Shown one piece after another: positions 60,505 through 64,000 of a stretch of 64,000 bases of DNA. Within the stretch, counting starts at the first letter, position 1. Each line of letters opens with the position of its first letter. Below the pieces are notes generated by a model. That model was not told the origin of the DNA and made no database searches. It saw only the letters and a program-made list of their open reading frames with translations. A program made the translations under genes and the position numbers. Origin of the DNA: Jatrophihabitans sp. GAS493 (lineage in GTDB: Bacteria; Actinomycetota; Actinomycetes; Mycobacteriales; Jatrophihabitantaceae); assembly GCF_900230215.1 (NCBI RefSeq), contig NZ_LT907982.1, forward strand, positions 3,100,001 to 3,164,000, read 5' to 3'.

Positions 60505-61503
60505 ATGATTCGCCGAAAGACAGCCCGGAGATACCTGGGCATCACGGCCATCGCGGTGACAGCGATGCTGGTGGCCTCGGCCTGCAGCAGCGCCAATGCC
60601 GTCAATCGCGTACACACGTCAGCCGGGAGTGGCAAGGGCGGCTACGGCTACAAGATCGCCGTCATCACCCACGGCGGGGCCGGTGACTCGTTCTGGTCGG
60701 TCGTGAAGAACGGTGCCGTCCAGGCCGGCAAGGACATGGGCGACAGCGTCACCTATCAGAGCAACGCCGATCCGACCCAGCAGGCCCAGTTGATCGACAA
60801 CGCGGTCAACCAGAAGCCGGATGGCATCGTCGTCTCGATGGCCAACCCGGAGGCCCTGAAGGCGTCCGTGCAGCGAGCGGTCGCGGCCGGTATCCCGGTG
60901 ATCACGATCAACTCCGGTGAAGCGGAGTCGAAGGCCTACGGCGCGCTGTACCACATCGGCTCCGATGAGACGGTGGCCGGACAGGCGGTTGGCACGCAAC
61001 TGAAGACCGCCGGGGTGAAGAACGTGGTCTGCGTGATCCAGGAGGCAGGCAACGTCGGGCTTGAGCAGCGCTGTGACGGGGTCAAGGCGACGCTGGGTGG
61101 CACGGTGACCAACCTGCAGGTGGACAACAACAACCTGCCGGGTGCTCAGCAGATCATCCAGGCCAAGCTGCAGCAGGACACCTCCATCGATGGGGTGGTC
61201 ACGCTGGGAGCCCAGGTCGCGACCGTCGCCGAAGCCGCGATCAAGGGAGCCGGGTCCAAGGCGAAACTGGCGACGTTCGATCTGAACGCCGACGTGGCGA
61301 AGGCGGTCGACGACGGAACGATCCTCTTCGCGGTTGACCAGCAGCCGTACCTGCAGGGCTACCTGGCGGTGACCGGATTGACGCTCTACAAGTCGAACCT
61401 GAACGTCATCGGCGGTGGCCTGCCCGTGCTCACCGGGCCGAACCTGATCACCAAGGCGAACGCGGCCGCGGTGCTCAAACTTGCCGCCGGAGGCACTCGA
61501 TGA
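60505..61503 (+). CDS. ABC transporter sugar/inositol-binding lipoprotein
   Basis: 332 residues. The signal peptide ends in a lipobox, LVASAC, with Cys27 as lipidation site. The mature part is a type I periplasmic-binding protein (peripla_BP_4): KIAVITHGGAGDSFWSVVKN, IDNAVNQKPDGIVVSMANPE, IPVITINSGEAES and VDQQPYLQGYLAV. Similar proteins bind ribose, myo-inositol or other polyols. AGGGGAA precedes the start. It overlaps the permease gene by 4 bp. Confidence 0.92.
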   Translation: MIRRKTARRYLGITAIAVTAMLVASACSSANAVNRVHTSAGSGKGGYGYKIAVITHGGAGDSFWSVVKNGAVQAGKDMGDSVTYQSNADPTQQAQLIDNAVNQKPDGIVVSMANPEALKASVQRAVAAGIPVITINSGEAESKAYGALYHIGSDETVAGQAVGTQLKTAGVKNVVCVIQEAGNVGLEQRCDGVKATLGGTVTNLQVDNNNLPGAQQIIQAKLQQDTSIDGVVTLGAQVATVAEAAIKGAGSKAKLATFDLNADVAKAVDDGTILFAVDQQPYLQGYLAVTGLTLYKSNLNVIGGGLPVLTGPNLITKANAAAVLKLAAGGTR

Positions 61504-62543
61504 CGGCCGTGACGGCCACGCCGGCTGACGAGCGGGTCGCGAACATCAACTTCATGCGGAGGCTGCTGGCCAAGCCCGAGTTCGGGGCGATCGTCGGGGC
61601 GATCGTGGTCTTCGTCTTCTTCGCTCTGCAGTCGGATGTCTTCCGCTCCGCAGCCGGCGCGGCGACCTGGCTGGACGCGGCCTCCAGCGTGGGGTTGATG
61701 GCGGTGCCGGTCTCGCTGTTGATGATCGGCGGTCACTTCGACCTGTCGGCCGGTGTGCAGACCGGAACGGCCGGTCTGGCCACCGGGATCATGACCACCT
61801 ACTGGGGCCTGAACGTCTATGCCTCATTGATCGTGTCGCTGTTGCTGATGCTGATGATCGGCTTCATCAACGGCTATCTCGTGACCAAGACGGGGCTACC
61901 CAGCTTCATCATCACGCTCGGAATGTTCCTCGGGCTGCAGGGCGTGAACCTCGGCATCACCAAGCAGGTGACGAACACGGTCCAGGTCAGCAACCTCGAC
62001 CTGGTTCCCGGCTACAAGGCACTGAAAGATCTGCTGGGCAGTTCGCTGACCATCGGCACTAACCACTTCCCGATCGCGATCCTGTGGTGGATCATCATCA
62101 CCGCGATCGGCACCTGGATCCTGCTCAAGACCCGCTTCGGAAACTGGATCTTCGCCACCGGCGGCGAGCTGACCGCCAGCAAGAACATCGGTGTCCCGAC
62201 CCGCAGGACGACGATTGCCCTCTTCATGATGACCTCGGCCACGGCGTGGTTTGTGGGCAACACCCAGATCGTTCGCTTCGGAACGATCCAGGCTCAGGTC
62301 GGTATCGGGCAGGAGCTGATCTACATCGTCGCGGCGGTGATCGGCGGCTGCCTGCTCACCGGTGGCTACGGATCGGCGATCGGTGCCTCGATCGGTGCTC
62401 TCATCTTCGGAATGACCCAGCAGGGCATCGTCTACGCCGGCTGGAACTCGGACTGGTTCAAGTTGTTCGTCGGGGCGATGCTGCTGCTCGCAGTGCTCTC
62501 CAACCAGGCCGTCCGCCGCTTTGCCGAACAGAGTAGGAGATAG
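61500..62543 (+). CDS. ABC transporter permease (RbsC-like, sugar/inositol)
   Basis: 347 residues with about nine or ten membrane helices in the RbsC/BPD_transp_2 pattern. [20 protein letters not shown] and [20 protein letters not shown] mark the conserved core. [20 protein letters not shown] is the EAA-like coupling region. The start overlaps the binding-protein stop (ATGA), and the ATPase gene starts 4 bp after its stop. It forms the channel of the importer, presumably as a homodimer. Confidence 0.92.
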   Translation: MTAVTATPADERVANINFMRRLLAKPEFGAIVGAIVVFVFFALQSDVFRSAAGAATWLDAASSVGLMAVPVSLLMIGGHFDLSAGVQTGTAGLATGIMTTYWGLNVYASLIVSLLLMLMIGFINGYLVTKTGLPSFIITLGMFLGLQGVNLGITKQVTNTVQVSNLDLVPGYKALKDLLGSSLTIGTNHFPIAILWWIIITAIGTWILLKTRFGNWIFATGGELTASKNIGVPTRRTTIALFMMTSATAWFVGNTQIVRFGTIQAQVGIGQELIYIVAAVIGGCLLTGGYGSAIGASIGALIFGMTQQGIVYAGWNSDWFKLFVGAMLLLAVLSNQAVRRFAEQSRR

Positions 62544-62547
62544 CGAA

Positions 62548-63432
<885 letters not shown>

Positions 63433-63470
63433 TTGACACCGTCGGGACGAGGATCGGGAGGAGGACGGCT

Positions 63471-64000
63471 ATGACAGTGCGCACTGGCGTCATCGGAGTC
63501 GGCATCATGGGCGCCGAGCACGCACGGCTGCTGACCGAGGTCGTGTCGGGCAGCGAGGTATCGGCCGTCTTCGACGTCGACCAGGGACGGGCATCGCAGG
63601 TGGCGGGGGGAAGCGGTGCCCGGCTCTTCGACGACCCGATGGTGCTGATCAAGGATGAGTCGGTCGATGCGGTACTCATCGCATCTTCTGACGCAACCCA
63701 CGAGCAGTTCGTGCTGGCCTGTCTGGCCGTCGGAAAGCCGGTGCTCTGCGAGAAGCCGCTGGCGCCGGATGTGGCCGGCTGCGAGCGAATTCTCGACACC
63801 GAGATTGAGCTCGGACGGCAACTGGCCAGCGTTGGCTTCATGCGCCGCTACGACCCCGGTTACCTGGCGCTCAAGGCGGAGGCATCGGAACTGGGCGAGG
63901 CGCTGCTGCTGCGGTGCATCCACCGCAGCGCCTCGGCGCCGCGGAATCAGCCCTCGTCGATGCTCATCTCGGGTTCCGCGGTTCATGAGATAGACATCGC
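63471..64000 (+). CDS. Gfo/Idh/MocA oxidoreductase (inositol 2-dehydrogenase-like), truncated by window end
   Basis: The frame from ATG 63471, preceded by GGGAGGAGG, is open to the window end (176 codons). The Rossmann motif is GVIGVGIMGAEHARLL, followed by AVLIASSDATHEQFVLACL and the family motif VLCEKPLAPD with the catalytic Lys. GFMRRYDPGYLALKAEA continues into the substrate domain, and AVHEIDI is near the edge. It should oxidise an inositol or sugar with NAD. Position after an inositol-type transporter favours iolG; the C-terminal half is not visible. Confidence 0.85.
   Translation, partial: MTVRTGVIGVGIMGAEHARLLTEVVSGSEVSAVFDVDQGRASQVAGGSGARLFDDPMVLIKDESVDAVLIASSDATHEQFVLACLAVGKPVLCEKPLAPDVAGCERILDTEIELGRQLASVGFMRRYDPGYLALKAEASELGEALLLRCIHRSASAPRNQPSSMLISGSAVHEIDI

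Overview
The window is GC-rich DNA coding almost wall to wall on both strands, with many GTG starts and 1-4 bp start/stop overlaps. Gene content points to an actinomycete: a BldD homologue, a DosS/DosR-type two-component pair, a mycothiol-linked maleylpyruvate isomerase-family protein, a 13E12/DUF222 HNH protein, a PriA without recognisable helicase motifs, and the aro-efp-nusB-bldD-pyr-gmk-rpoZ-coaBC-metK-priA gene order. I would guess a Frankineae-like soil actinobacterium, but the genus cannot be fixed from the window. No rRNA, tRNA, CRISPR array, insertion sequence or prophage was seen. No gene-free stretch exceeds about 285 bp.

Bases 1-13300 are accessory: an edge-truncated monooxygenase-like gene, a secreted lipase, a flavin-dependent oxidoreductase, an HNH protein, a marR-MFS efflux operon with a clear tandem operator, a zinc alcohol dehydrogenase, a VOC protein, and then a dormancy/redox-type cluster (universal stress protein, small membrane protein, Acg-like nitroreductase, DosS-like kinase, DosR-like regulator). 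Two promoter regions of that cluster share a 19-bp motif that resembles DosR/OsdR boxes. Bases 13300-29100 hold a TetR/GH3 beta-glucosidase pair, an acyl-CoA dehydrogenase/3-hydroxyacyl-CoA dehydrogenase operon, an unknown polytopic membrane protein, small-molecule enzymes, a phospholipase D-like protein beside two small DNA-binding-type proteins, a ROK kinase, and msrB-msrA. Bases 29069-33300 carry molybdoenzyme functions: YchJ, a YdeP-type oxidoreductase, FdhD and MobA.

Bases 33366-57952 are the conserved core. A prepilin peptidase and aroC-aroK-aroB-aroQ make chorismate, followed by efp and nusB. A strong hairpin separates an inserted membrane-protein gene from convergent bldD. The divergent bldD/pyrR region carries a perfect BldD-type box and a PyrR-binding hairpin with a tiny leader ORF. 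The operon pyrR-pyrB-pyrC-(PH-like)-carA-carB-pyrK-pyrD-pyrF encodes UMP synthesis with extensive translational coupling. gmk, rpoZ, coaBC, metK and priA follow. The mihF gene usually found between pyrF and gmk was not seen; an aldo/keto reductase gene lies there instead.

Bases 57987-64000 are the start of an inositol-type catabolic locus: a divergent GntR regulator with an IolR-like site, methylmalonate-semialdehyde dehydrogenase, a three-gene sugar/inositol ABC transporter, and an edge-truncated inositol dehydrogenase-like gene.
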